DNA of 64,000 bases from Phytophthora quininea (lineage: Eukaryota > Oomycota > Peronosporomycetes > Peronosporales > Peronosporaceae). A program made the translations under genes and the position numbers. The stretch is from contig JAAVTG010000656.1 of the NCBI GenBank assembly GCA_011947345.1, positions 62,001 through 126,000 of the forward strand. Direction: 5' to 3'. The notes beneath the pieces are model-generated. The model saw only the letters and a program-made list of their open reading frames with translations, was not told where the DNA came from and ran no database searches. Positions 1-10,628 of this stretch are shown piece after piece; position 1 is the stretch's first letter; each line of letters starts with the position of its first letter.

Positions 1-1126
1 TTGGCAGACACTGCCCACTCGTATGCATGATGCTTAAGAAAGCCTGTGTGATTCCAGGAGGTGGCGAACAGGGAGTTAGGCATCTTATTCCAGCACCATA
101 CTATCGCTTGGTGGATGCATGTAGGAACACTGCAGATCTCGGTAGCAGTGATGAAAACCATTTTGGGGTCAGTGCAGGACGTTGCGTGTGGTGACGGCAG
201 CTTTGAATGCGGCTTGGCACTGTCGGCTGAGTCGTTAAGCACGGGTTGTACCAATCCTTCGGTACATTCTTAGGAGTACCAGTTATTTGGTACCCTCCTA
301 TCCCTTTATAAGACTAAATGCCCCCTCTGAAATAACTAATACAAAACGTCTAAAATAAGCAGTTTTGGGCGAAAACCGAAGATAGACGTATATGATGAAG
401 TTTGATGCGAAGAAAAAGAATGAACTCTCGCAAATCGATGAGACCCACTTCTTCGAGAACTCGTGCGCCGCGACAATTAGCTGCTGCGAAGTGTCGATAT
501 TATTGGTACCTGCCTCTTTCCAGCGATCGACAAGGTCGACCTCCTTTTGAGTTTTTTCCCCAACAGCACCCAACGGGGCTCCCACCTCCTAGTTTTAGCG
601 ACGGCAACCACCGCAGCGCTAGACTATCCAAAGCGCCTGACAGAGAGCCCCCAGTTGAGGTTTATGATCAATAATTCGGGCAGCCAGCCACTTCTGCATA
701 GTCGTGGAAGTCCTCTACGATTGTCAGTCCCTGCTATCCAAAATATTGACAAAATATATAGCAGTACAATTCAGCCGATGACTCTTGGTATTCTAAATCA
801 TTTCGCTCCCCAGAGTCCGTTTTTCAGAGAAGCAATGCCCTAAGACCAAGGTGAATCTGTACCCAACGTGCTGAGAATCGGACAGATTCGCCGTACGCCA
901 TCAAAGGCGTGATTTTGAAGTATTTTCATCGACAGTTAGTTGTGTAGTGTGACATATATTCAGAATCACATCAATTCCGAAACATTACAATGTTCTCTTT
1001 TAATAGCACGTTTATGTATCAATTTTCTAATCTGTTAATGCTCGGCTTGCTTGCCATTCCTATTTCTTCACGACATGCAGCTACACATCGGCAAGATCAC
1101 AATGGACTCTGAGACTGTCGACTAAG
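1..1126. other. gene-poor stretch
   Basis: No convincing gene. A minus-strand open frame at 298-585 has a coding-like middle part rich in charged residues (around 400-560) followed by a low-complexity Phe run. It has no recognisable domain and no clear ATG context. It may be a scrap of an old gene or transposon. Confidence 0.3.
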
Positions 1127-1488
1127 TTCATCAGGCTCACGCTGGGACGAGGCGCATTGCGTGGGACATGGACACGTCCCGCGACATGAACCTGATCATT
1201 GAAGTTTTGTTCTTCTACCACGTGGAGATACGTCAGCTTTGAGCAGGCCAGAAGAAGCTTCCCAGACAGCTACTACGTCAAGTTAACGAAATGCTGAGCG
1301 CCCATTTCGAGTATCTCAGCGAGACGTATATCAAGATGAAGGTGGAGTACGATAAGCTCAAGCTGAACTACGAGGAACTTCAACGTCTCAATGATCGCCT
1401 GGATGCTGAGGTGACAGCTAGTTTTGCCGACTGCACTAAGGATCGATTATTTGAAAGGAAATCATCGTTTATCGACTATTTTTAATAC
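1127..1488 (+). pseudogene. coiled-coil protein remnant
   Basis: One reading frame stays open from about 1127 to 1488 apart from a single internal TGA near 1240. After that stop it gives a 64-residue helical segment rich in Lys, Glu and Leu (1291-1485) with a heptad-like pattern. Both the upstream and downstream parts look like protein sequence. I read it as the decayed end of a coiled-coil gene. The family is not recognised. Confidence 0.3.
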
Positions 1489-2197
1489 ATCGTTGTTTTT
1501 CGAAGTTCCCACATTCTAAGCATCAAGTAAGAGCACTTCATATATACGAAAATGCTACTTAAATTTATAGCTTTAAACATATATTCTAATCTGTGATATG
1601 TTACATCTCTGTACAACATGCATGTCGGTTTTAGAAATAATAACTAAGCAGACTAAATATATTTAAACCAATGAAATCAAACGCGGTACTAAGTGTAAAA
1701 TATGCATATAACGATGAAACTATAAAATACTGGACATTTGTCCCCAGTGGGTGGTCTTCTTTGAAATGAGTGCAGATGACGAGTTGTAATGAAAAGATGA
1801 TGTCCCGCTTTTGGGTGAACACTTACAAGCTGCAGAGAAATTTCAGTGCAGTTGAAAAAGGAGAACCAGGTGTACTATTTTCCTCATATTTATTGGGCCT
1901 GCGGTGTAGTGGCAGCAATACCTTGGTGCTGCTGGAATAGGAAAAGAGTGTAGGCTGCTCATTTTGGGTGTTGCAGACGAGTGTGCCGCTGTGGCAAGGG
2001 AATGAAGCAGTGCATGAAACCGAGTGGCGATATTGATGGATTGTTGCGAGATGATTGCCCCACACTAAAAACGGAGGCGTTGCAATAATGGGGCATCGTC
2101 TTCAACATGCTAAACGTACGTATTTTTGTTACAATGGTCAACTACCGGCAGATGAGTCTGTTTATTCGACTACCGTAGAGCGCAAGCTAGTCACCAA
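1489..2197. other. no gene seen
   Basis: AT-rich sequence with only short open frames on both strands and no recognisable domain. It may be the 3' flank of the minus-strand candidate that ends at 2198. Confidence 0.3.
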
Positions 2198-2617
2198 CTA
2201 GTCTTCCTGAGGATATTGAGTCCGATACCAGTTGCAGCGATCGCAGAGTATGTCTCGTGCTGTATCTGTATGGACTGGTGATCTGTCATCACTCGTTCTC
2301 ATCGATCTCAGCTCCTTGAGTTGCAAGGTAAATCCGACGGGCATTATCACAATGATCAGGGTTTCAAGCATGAGTACCCAGTCAATGCGTCGCCCACCAG
2401 ACCAGTTCAGCCAGGTCGTTGCGACGGCATTTCTTACGTGACTGTGAGATTGTTGTTGATGCTGATCCTGCAGAGACCTATTTTGTTCGGCCATTTCACG
2501 GACTTGGGTCAGCACGTCTTCTACACGACCGTCAAAAGCTTGGATCTGCCCAGCAATCACTTCCTGAAGCTGCTGCAGATGTTGCCGCAGCAGCATCGAC
2601 TCTTGCTTCAGATCCAC
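2198..2617 (-). CDS. possible last exon: coiled coil plus membrane segment
   Basis: The open frame has its first in-frame ATG near 2596. It encodes a Gln/Glu/Leu-rich amphipathic helix (about 45 residues), then a hydrophobic stretch of roughly 17 residues near residue 85 that could span a membrane, then a charged tail. I do not recognise the family. Two further minus-strand frames lie upstream (2915-3181 and 3112-3393). The first has another hydrophobic segment, and a splice-acceptor-like site lies between them near 3215. A multi-exon membrane gene divergent from the Myb gene is therefore possible, but I could not join the pieces cleanly. Confidence 0.25.
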   Translation of the reverse strand: MDLKQESMLLRQHLQQLQEVIAGQIQAFDGRVEDVLTQVREMAEQNRSLQDQHQQQSHSHVRNAVATTWLNWSGGRRIDWVLMLETLIIVIMPVGFTLQLKELRSMRTSDDRSPVHTDTARDILCDRCNWYRTQYPQED

Positions 2618-3618
2618 ATGTGTCGACTAATCTGTTGCTGGTGCTGGCACTGGAGCTTCTTACTGGCTTGCTTTCAGGAGCTCACTCGGGGAGATATCCT
2701 GGAATCAAGCAGGGTAATTTGGAAGCCACAGCTCGAAAACACAAGGCTTGTGGCAGCCGAGCCAGAAGATCTCAACACACCAGTCGGGGAAGAACATTTG
2801 CAAGGTGCCTTAGAAACGAGCAGTGAAGCTTCCGCCAGTCATGATTGATACAGTCTTCATACCGCGTCCTAAGCACTCCGTCAGCCCATCAACAAAGTGT
2901 CGGTGGAGTTGACGCTAAAGTGGGCGCTCGTCAGTCTTCTTTGGGGCAGAACCCAGCCCATAGCTTGGAGTTTTTCCACGACTTTGGTCGATACTTTGTC
3001 GTAAATACCTTAGTTTGAGTATTTTTAGCGCCATCGCTGTAATGGCCACGACGACTGCATCATTCCAGCGGTGACTCAATGGCTCTCCGTGTACGAAGGA
3101 CCGAGCCATTGTCAGCCTGGAGCCGAGGCTGGAGCGACGACGTGGAGGTTGCGCAGCCACTCGGCGACAGACAGCAGACAACTCGTCACTGGGAAGCTGA
3201 TCTTCGTTCTCCTGTATTTGCTACACATCAGTCCGGGACACACAGCTAGAGGTAGACTAGCTTGGAGAGTCTCCGTTGAATTCATCATTCTGCAAATTTC
3301 CGTCATCTGCTTAAGTGCCATTACAATCACTCCTGTACGTGTCGAAAGGGAACTTGGCTGGAATACGATGTTCAGTTGGATTGTTGACAGCATTCAAGAG
3401 GGCATCCAAGTCGGCAAAGACGTAATGTGCTGTAGCCGTCATGGAACTCTCGTTGTGGACTCGGCAGAAAGGAGAATGAGCATTGCATTTTATTGTAGGT
3501 AGTATTTGACGCTACATCAATCCACATCCTTGTGATTGAAAGTGATTGAAACTTTTTCGGCACTATGAAGTGGTTCTTGTAGTGATTGTGTGTTCTTGTA
3601 AAGGATAATGGTGGTGGG
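2618..3618. other. possible upstream exons; 5' flank of the Myb gene
   Basis: This stretch holds the two minus-strand frames described for the 2198-2617 candidate, and the upstream region of the Myb gene. No other structure was found. Confidence 0.25.
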
Positions 3619-4698
3619 ATGGAGACGAAGAGGCAGCGCATCGAGCACTTGATCGAGCGAGGAGACCAGCTAGCGGAAGAGCGACGGACGGGGAGTAAAC
3701 GACGTATAGAGACAAAGGAGGATGAGGCTATAGTGAGGCCGAAGAGATGCAAGTGGACGCAGACCCAGGACGACGAGCTGAAGAAGTTGGTGGCGGAAAT
3801 GGGTAAAAACTGGAGCGAGATCGCCAAACACTTTCCAGGTCGAGACCGCAAGCGCTGTCGAGAGAGGTTTATTAACCACTTGGAGTCTGAATTAAACCTT
3901 CCAATGTGGAGCAAGCAAGAGGACGAGAAGCTGCTGGGTTTGCAGCAGAAATGGGGCAGCAAGTGGGCCGACATGGCTCGACAGTTCAAGGGCAAAAGTC
4001 CGACGAGTCTCAGGAACAGATTTCTGCAGTTATCGAGACAACAAACTGCTAAGCAGCAGCAAATTGAGAGAAGAGCTCCTCCGCAGCGATGGTCGAAAGC
4101 TGAGCAGGACAAACTGACGAAGCTAGTGGAGACACACGGAGCAAGAAATTGGCTCTTCATCGCGTCGCAACTGCCTGGCAGGACGGACTTGCAGTGTCTG
4201 CAACAGTGGTATCGGACGCTGGATAACAAGATTATAAAGGGCAAAGGGACGTGGACAGAGAAGGAGGATCGAGTGTTGGCTGCTAAAGTGAAGCAGATCG
4301 GTCGGAAGTGGACAGAAGTACGAGGTGGACGAGTAGGTTTCAATGGGGGAAGTCCACTTACTAGTATTATGCGCAGATTGCCGCCTTGTTGCCTGGTCGG
4401 ATAGGAAAGCAATGCCGCGAACGGTATCTGAACCACTTAGACCCAGTACTTTCGAAGGTGAGCGAAGAGAAACGAGGGACAACTGCAGAAAGCTCATTGT
4501 TTTCTGTCGTGATAGACGCCGTGGACAGCAGAAGAAGCACGTGTCTTGCTGGCGGCTCATGCAAAATACTCAACGCAATGGGGTTTGATTTCCAAAGAGC
4601 TGCCTGGTCGAAGCGAGAACGCGATCAAGAGCTGGTGGTACGCATTTGAGCAGCAGCAATCCCTAGCAAGTGGTCCAACCCAAGCCCGGGAGTCGTAG
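3619..4698 (+). CDS. Myb DNA-binding protein with five repeats
   Basis: Likely a nuclear transcription factor. CDS is join(3619..4317, 4377..4457, 4516..4698); the introns are 59 and 58 bp, GT-AG, and keep the frame. Five Myb repeats follow a short basic N-terminus. Each shows the spaced Trp pattern and the helix-3 signature PGR-x-x-x-x-C/A-x-x-R/W. Repeat 1 begins at KWTQTQDD, repeat 2 at MWSKQEDE, repeat 3 at RWSKAEQD, repeat 4 at TWTEKEDR (interrupted by intron 1) and repeat 5 at PWTAEEAR just after intron 2. The last three resemble an R1R2R3 block. I chose the ATG at 3619 because the open frame upstream lacks an ATG. No activation domain is evident after repeat 5 and the protein ends about 13 residues later. 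Confidence 0.85.
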
Positions 4699-5068
4699 CA
4701 GGCTTGTTAACGTCGCTGTCACACAGCGACTGGGTGGTGATGAGGATAATGGACATGAAATGGTGGGTATGGGGACGATTGATGGAAACCAAGCCCATGA
4801 GCAGAATATTGTCCATTTATGCAATATTCCTTTTGACAACGTGGAGGCCTACGTCTACAACTCACACTACACTGCTAAAAGAAGTTTGTCAACAGCAGCA
4901 ACCTTCTTGCGGTAAAGTTGGCTGGCTCACGAGCAGGTATCGATCGTGTTTCTGCACGAGAAAATCCGATCGTGAGTGAGTGAGTGGTGAGTGGATTTTC
5001 GACAGGTCCCTGCAGTGACTCACACTGTGCGTTGAGTGGCACGGCATACTTGTTTTTCACCGGTCGCG
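4699..5068. other. intergenic: Myb 3' end to M96-like gene A
   Basis: 370 bp with no gene. It should hold the Myb terminator and the promoter of gene A. Confidence 0.4.
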
Positions 5069-6263
5069 ATGACGCCGGACGCCGCGTTCCTCAACGAAGT
5101 GGAAGACTTTTGAACGAGTGCGAGCTGCCAGCACCGCAGACGGCAACAAGCGCTGAGCAAGACTCGATCTCCGAAGGATCCACTGACGGATCTGATCCCA
5201 AGCCGAAGGTCCATCAAACAAATAAGCAAAGCGGAGGCCAAGACGACAAGCGCGAGTTGGAGAGAGCAAAAGACCGCAAGCGACGTGCCGAGTATCGAGA
5301 GCGACAGCGCATCGAGCGACAGAGTCTCAAGTTCCAAGTGAAAGAGTTGGAAGCCGACTTGGTGGAGTGGCAGAAAGTCAAAGACTCTAGCAAAGTTGTC
5401 TCGAATAAGGCATGGCAACTGCTCGCAAAGCATGAACTGAAAGCACGGTTGGCGTCGGAAGATGAGCAGCGGCAGTTATGCGCAGCCATCGAACGCCGTG
5501 CGGCCGTCATCCAGGAGCTAAACGCATTTATTCGAGCTCGGTATGCAGGTTCGAGTTTGGAGGATAAACTCGTGAGCGCAGTGCACCAGTCTAAGCGCGC
5601 TCGACTCCGACCTTGCGATGCCTCAACGATCGCAGAGTTCATCGAAACGCTGGATGCTGCCTACGCACAAACAAACGAAATTCTTCATGCCTGTGGAGTC
5701 GCTTTGGGGGTGAACACTTGGAGGTATCTGACGTAGCATTGAGGAAGAAGGAAGACTTTCACTTCTTAGGTGAACACTCGACGCCCTTTAGAGTCGATCA
5801 ATTTTGTCGATCTCAGTGGGTGGCAGCCCAAATGCGCCACCGCCAAGTTGATCGACAGCGCTTCGACGTTGTGGATGACTCGGAGAATACAATGGCGTTC
5901 AAGTTCCGAGACAAGGCCGTTTTACACACTGGTCAGGAAGTATCGATGATCCATCTCTTTGTAGTCCGACAGTACCAAGAGGCTGCTCGAACGGTGCTAG
6001 TCTGGCGATCCTTGATCGAGGGCGAAGGCATCTTCTCAGGAATGCACGCAAACGAAACCGGATGGAGTGTAGTCACTCCATCGACAGGCAAACCCGGCGC
6101 TACGATGAGGAATGTCATGCATCCTGAGCCTATGTATTTCGGTAAACTGGACAAGTGCGAACCAGAAGCCAAACATTTTGCGAACATGATATTCGATGCA
6201 GGGGCAAAGGACATGGACGCTATGGTGGACCAGCTGCACAAGATGCTACTCACGGATAACTAA
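5069..6263 (+). CDS. M96-like bZIP-type protein A (two frameshifts)
   Basis: First of eight copies of one family in this window. The shared layout is an N-terminal motif (FLxEVExFL then Cys and Pro), a polar linker, a bZIP-like basic helix (YRERxRIERxxLK), a leucine-rich helix with an Ala/Arg-rich region, and a conserved C-terminal domain containing RYxE..WxSLxEGEGxFxGM and ending in LLLTD. The bZIP-like part suggests a nuclear role. I recall such proteins being labelled 'M96 mating-specific' in oomycetes, but that is unchecked. The ATG at 5069 gives the family's N-terminus. Two one-base losses break the frame, at T-run 5108-5111 and G-run 5706-5710. All domains are present, so sequencing error is possible. 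It is convergent with the RXLR gene, with 37 bp between stops. Confidence 0.65.
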
Positions 6264-6300
6264 AACTGGTTTGACGACTTATCATGGAAAAATAGTTGTC

Positions 6301-7077
6301 CTAAGATGCCTTCGGGTTCACCTCATCCAGATATTTCGTGAAGAGATGATAGTTCGGGTGGCCCGTGAGTTCCGTTCCCGTTTTGCCAGTGAGTCCCAGC
6401 GAGGCCTTGACGTACGCCTCCGGTCTCTTCATGGCCGTCCGGATTTCAAACTTGGATTTAAACTCGGGTTGAGAAAGTGGGAAATAAACGTCCCACACGG
6501 ATGGATTCGGAAGCTTTCCTTCCTGGAGTGCTTTATCGTCGAACAGGTTGACATACTTGATGTAGATCTCCAGTTCGTCGGACTCTTTCATGAGTTTCGC
6601 AGGGGTCTTTTGGAGGCCAAGCCACATCCAAATCTCGTACGTGGGAGTGTAGGAGTTCAGCAAATTGCCCAGCTTGGTCTCAAATTTGGCCAGGTATGCC
6701 TGGTAGAACTTGTAGTTGTTGTTTGTCTTGAGCGATTTGCCAAATTTCTTCCCAAGCTTCAAGCTGCGCTTGACGTGCTCGGGGACCCAGGAGTTCTTGA
6801 ACCAGTCGTCAATTTGGTTCCACTTGGCTGCCTCTTTAGACTTCTTGGCAGCTCTTAGTTTTTCAGCAAGTGACGATACGCCTGGAACCTTGATCCTCTC
6901 GTCGGTGTCGTCAATTTTGAGGCTTCTGGCACGGGCGAGGGATTCGTTCCGGCGAGCGTCCTTAAGCGACGTCACCGTAAGAATTTCGCTTGGGTTGGTT
7001 GATTCATGCCGGGTTGCATGAGAGGTGCTGAAGAAATATACGCTTGTCAGCACTAGTAAAAGATGCTGCAAACCCAT
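6301..7077 (-). CDS. RXLR-like secreted effector, RSLK variant
   Basis: Intact 258-residue protein. Residues 1-21 form a signal peptide (hydrophobic core, then SHA). Residues 51-54 read RSLK where most effectors have RXLR, followed by an acidic DDTDER at 56-61. The C-terminal domain starts with AKWNQIDDWF and carries repeated Trp/Tyr positions (NYKFYQAYL, IWMWLGL, YIKYVNLFDD) that match the helical WY-type fold of oomycete effectors. Such proteins are secreted and act inside plant cells; the target is unknown. The start at 7077 is fixed by the signal peptide, and the longer upstream frame is ignored. All RXLR loci in this window share this C-terminal domain, so they form one local paralogous family. 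Confidence 0.8.
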   Translation of the reverse strand: MGLQHLLLVLTSVYFFSTSHATRHESTNPSEILTVTSLKDARRNESLARARSLKIDDTDERIKVPGVSSLAEKLRAAKKSKEAAKWNQIDDWFKNSWVPEHVKRSLKLGKKFGKSLKTNNNYKFYQAYLAKFETKLGNLLNSYTPTYEIWMWLGLQKTPAKLMKESDELEIYIKYVNLFDDKALQEGKLPNPSVWDVYFPLSQPEFKSKFEIRTAMKRPEAYVKASLGLTGKTGTELTGHPNYHLFTKYLDEVNPKAS

Positions 7078-7467
7078 TGTTTTGGCTGGGCGGTGAATTG
7101 AGTTTTGATTCAAAACAAGGGAATCCAGTATTGCGTGCCTACAACAGTTTGCGTTCCGATTACTAGTGCAGATTACGTGGTCACTAGTGGGGGCGACCTC
7201 AAAGCAAGAAAATAAATACGATGGGGAACTGTACACTACTAGGCTTGTGGCACACGTCGCCAATGCCCCAATATACGACGAACACATCAAAGTGTCTTCC
7301 GCTGCATGGTGTTGTTTTCAATATTGGTGTTAAGTTTAGCAAATGCTAACGAAGCATGGGGACCAAGTTTTAGTCATGTGAACAAGTTCTTCCACAGCGC
7401 GAAAGTTATCGTTACGTACTTCATCGGTTTGGATACCTTATCCAAGAACAAAAGACGAAGCACTTCT
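7078..7467. other. 5' flank of the RSLK effector
   Basis: 390 bp without a gene. It lies between the effector start and the 3' end of the aldo/keto reductase pseudogene and should contain the effector promoter. Confidence 0.35.
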
Positions 7468-8184
7468 CTACACGAAATACTGCTTGATCGGATCCCAAGC
7501 CGAGACGAAGTATTCGTCCAAAGCATCCAACTTCGCCAGTTGCTCAGTTGAGAATTTCAACGTCGCTGCCTCCAAGTTACTTCTGATGCGGTCCTTCTTG
7601 ATCGACTTTGGCAATCGGATAAACCTCTTCGCTAGGCACCAGTCGACTATCGAGTCGCATTCAACTCGTTCACGATCTCGATGACCACGGGGCCGTCCAT
7701 CTTCTCCACGCGGACTTAAGACACGCCAATGTCACGAACAATTCCTTCCGCCTGCATGTCTTCAAGGGCCTTCCAGGCCTCTGTGCGGGTGTCGGTATCA
7801 CGTGGTGCATGCAGCAAATACAAGTCCATGTACCCGAGTCCGAGTTTGCGGTTGCTCTCACGTCCACCGTCCACCACTCTCTGGTTGGACCAAGGCTGGT
7901 GAGCAGTGGTGGAATAAGGGATCCAGGAGATCTCGTAGTACTTGCTCGTGACGAAGATCTCTTCGCGGGGAATTCCGGAGTCGTGGATGGCTCTGCCCGC
8001 GTCACTCCCGTTCTCGTAATCGGTAGCCGCGTCGATCGATATGGCGATAGCCGAGTTTGAGTGCAGTCAGAACCGAAGTGTAAGCCACATAGCCATAGCC
8101 AGCTTTACTTTCGCAGACGTCTATCGCCAGTGTTGGAATGGAGTGGCCGCTGGGGAGAGACTTGGTTTGGATGTCTGAAGCCAT
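7468..8184 (-). pseudogene. aldo/keto reductase pseudogene
   Basis: The frame from the ATG at 8184 has the family's N-terminus (TKSLPSGHSIPTLA, then LGYRHID). After a frameshift near 8045 it continues with YENGSDAGRAI and EIFVTSKYY, the usual second segment. LGLGYMDLYLLHAP matches the barrel strand with the conserved Asp-Leu-Tyr-Leu. The frame then ends in a stop near 7720. A final piece gives LAKRFIRLPKSIKKDRIRSN, the cofactor-binding C-terminus, down to the stop at 7468. The central part between GVS and the C-terminus is deleted and further stops are present. Unlike most broken genes here, this one has real deletions and several stops, so I regard it as a true pseudogene of an NADPH-dependent oxidoreductase. 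Confidence 0.75.
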
Positions 8185-8886
8185 GGTGCGAGGAGTGCTG
8201 GTGTTGCGCGGAGGAAAGCATTTTAGAGCATGAGAGCAACGAAGAAGTACAAAAGTCTGCTGAAAGACAACACAATCGAGAGAGAGTACGATCCAACTTC
8301 ATCTCGAACAAGACGATGGGGGTTTCTGCACTGGGGTAGATCAGAGAAGCTTGTATTTGTTCGACTTTTCCATAATCTCGGTGGTACGATAACTACCGAG
8401 ATTATGGACCCGGTCGTCGGCAATTGCGGTCTCAGTCATCTTTTCCACAACGGGAAAAACTATGGAGATCAAGGTTACGTAGATCGAGGCAACAGAGCTC
8501 TCCTTTAGTCATTCGCTGCGTCAGCGCAACGAGCCTCCAGTGACAAGATCAAGCGCGTGCAGACTTCGAATGTCTCGGCTCAAGCGCAAAATTTACACCC
8601 ACTATTCCACACCCTTGGGGGCTACCTCGTTTGTCTAGCTATGCGAGACACTCTGACGCTAGCCTCCTTAGCCGATGAATGAGCAGCTCTGGTTTTCCCC
8701 TACATGGCCTACAGAGGAAATGGCGCCAAAGCAGTATGTGTAATCTTTTTTAAAATCACCCTGCAATTTGAGATCCCTTTTCCAAGCGAAAGGAAGAAAA
8801 TGAGGTAGTATCGCCGAGACTTTTGATGGTTGTTGTGGATTTCGTGCCCTACCATACATGGAATACTCTGAAAAAGAGGTGAGCTT
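8185..8886. other. intergenic with hairpin and RXLR scrap
   Basis: No gene. It contains a perfect 13-bp inverted repeat (8370-8407). About 8410-8460 resembles, on the minus strand, part of the RXLR gene at 10629-11380 (the VEKxTETA region), so it is a small effector-gene fragment. Confidence 0.4.
8370..8407. repeat. perfect 13-bp inverted repeat
   Basis: CCATAATCTCGGT at 8370-8382 and its exact reverse complement at 8395-8407 are separated by 12 bp. It could form a hairpin in DNA or RNA or mark an old transposon end. It directly abuts the RXLR gene scrap. Function unknown. Confidence 0.6.
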
Positions 8887-10074
8887 TTAAGCTTGGTCAT
8901 CTGTCAGCAGCAACTTCGCCAGTCTGTTGCCGATTTCCGTGGTGTCTTCAGTTTCTCTGCCCAGTATGACCCGTGTGAACTGTTTGGCAGTAGATTTGTG
9001 TTCGTCTGATCGGGTGAAGCGCACCGACACGTGGCGCTTGTAACTTCGCATCATGGTCGATCCATCCTCCAACGGGATGGTCTCACAGAATCCTGTCTCG
9101 CTCGCCAGCATTCCGGTGAACAAGCCTTCACCTTCAGTGAGCGATTTACACACCACCACTTGCCGGTTTTCCTCTCGATAACGACGCATGACAATTCGTT
9201 GCAGCATTGACACGACCCGACCCGACTTGAGGCGAGTCGATAAACGAAAGCGCAGAGCTATTGTGTTTGCAGGATCTTCGACGTCGATAACTTGGCGGTC
9301 TTGTTGGCGATGCATCAAGTGCGCCACACTCCACGCAGATTCACTGGTCTTCTGGAAGTTAAACGGCAGTACTCTCGTGTCCATAAATGTGAAGCACCCT
9401 GTGGCTGTGCGTTTATCGTCTCGCCACGTATGCTCGGGAGTGTTGACTTGGTCATCCGTGAAAACCTTTCGGATAGTGTCATCCGTCTGAGCGTAGATTT
9501 TATCCAGCTCCTGCACAAACTCGGACATCATCTCTGCGTCGGTCGGCTCGACTCGCATCTTCTTGTAATGGTAGGACGGCTCCATCGCTTGACCGGAGAA
9601 AGTGCCTTCAACCGAGAGACGACTGTGCACAAACGCTTTGAATTCTTGGATGAGCTTCGCTCGAGCGTCGATGGCCACCACCAGGCGATACTGTTCCGCC
9701 TCCGAGTTCAGTCGAGCTCGCAGTTGTTTCTGGGCGATCAACTTCCACATCGACGACGTCAGTTGTAAATCCGCGGGTCGAGGCTGCTTCAGCTCTTCCA
9801 CTACCGCCGACAGTTCCGCCACTTGCTGCTTCAAACCCTCCCGTTCAACTCGTCGGCGTTCCCGATACGTGTTGCGTCTTCGTCGATCCATAGCCCGCTC
9901 GCGTTCTCTCGTCGCAGCAGCAGCATCGATTTGCGTCCTTCGAGCCTTGGTGTCCACGTCAGTTGTTGACGCTATTGCACCGTTATCGTTGTCACCGTGA
10001 CTAAATGCCGGTACGTCGCACGACGATAGAAACTCTTCCACCTCAGCGAGGAATGATGAGTCCGACATTCTCAT
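8887..10074 (-). CDS. M96-like bZIP-type protein B (intact)
   Basis: The intact member of the family, 395 residues. The N-terminal motif FLAEVEEFLSSCDVP is at residues 8-22. The bZIP-like helix, rich in Arg (RRRRNTYRERRRVEREG), is near residues 57-75 and is followed by a leucine-bearing helix to about residue 97. The C-terminal conserved domain (RYREENRQVVVCKSLTEGEG and so on) fills roughly residues 225-390. The basic helix suggests DNA binding; the C-terminal domain could bind a ligand or partner, but I cannot assign it. It lies downstream of an RXLR gene on the same strand, and this pair recurs inverted at 42.9-45.2 kb. A 225-bp insertion splits its promoter. Confidence 0.75.
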   Translation of the reverse strand: MRMSDSSFLAEVEEFLSSCDVPAFSHGDNDNGAIASTTDVDTKARRTQIDAAAATRERERAMDRRRRNTYRERRRVEREGLKQQVAELSAVVEELKQPRPADLQLTSSMWKLIAQKQLRARLNSEAEQYRLVVAIDARAKLIQEFKAFVHSRLSVEGTFSGQAMEPSYHYKKMRVEPTDAEMMSEFVQELDKIYAQTDDTIRKVFTDDQVNTPEHTWRDDKRTATGCFTFMDTRVLPFNFQKTSESAWSVAHLMHRQQDRQVIDVEDPANTIALRFRLSTRLKSGRVVSMLQRIVMRRYREENRQVVVCKSLTEGEGLFTGMLASETGFCETIPLEDGSTMMRSYKRHVSVRFTRSDEHKSTAKQFTRVILGRETEDTTEIGNRLAKLLLTDDQA

Positions 10075-10107
10075 TTGACTGGCAGTTGAGGAATGAGAGC
10101 GAGGGAT

Positions 10108-10332
10108 TGGTTATTTTCACGGCGGTTAGCTGTTGAAAATAGCTTTTCGGGATAAGAAGGAGAAACCAACGAAGGACACGTCGTAGGAGTAGCGTTAGTT
10201 TCATATTTGCTCTCGAGAGCTCATCGTCTAACCCTCCACGCCACACCCTGGCATCGGAGGTGCCGCTGCAATGAAGTTGTTTTCTGTGCCGACATCGGCA
10301 CAAGCCCCAACTTCGACGACAAGAGACCGAAA
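10108..10332. mobile_element. 225-bp insertion in the M96-like B promoter
   Basis: Upstream of copies F and G the sequence passes directly from the CCACCATCAT block to ATCCCTCGCTC. In copy B the same two blocks are separated by this segment. It contains short palindromes (tgccgacatcggca, ctctcgagag). At 10236-10253 an 18-bp stretch exactly matches, in inverse orientation, the end of the DIRS-like element (58528-58545), with partial similarity around it. This suggests a fragment or non-autonomous relative of that element. No clear target duplication was seen. Confidence 0.5.
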
Positions 10333-10628
10333 ATGATGGTGGAAGCAGCACACTTGGGAAACATATGCATGTGTTGGCGCCAAGATGGTCTGAAGTTTAT
10401 TTTTCCGCGCGAACTGGCCCAACCTGTGCACAGTCGATGTCGACGGTCGACGCTATTCACCGGCTCTGATAGCACTAACAGGCGAAAGTTGGGTCATATT
10501 ATCGATCGGTGCAAACCTAAGACTGCTGCCACCAATAGAGCAAGGTAGGCTTATTCAAACCACCGCCACGAAGACTGGAAGTCGGCTCGCAGAAAACAAT
10601 CAACGTTTGTCCTTGAATTGCTCATCAG

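Noticed and set aside
3372..4436. 354-codon minus-strand frame
   Set aside because: Antisense to the Myb exons, with Ser/Leu/Cys-rich composition as expected from the reverse of a charged protein.
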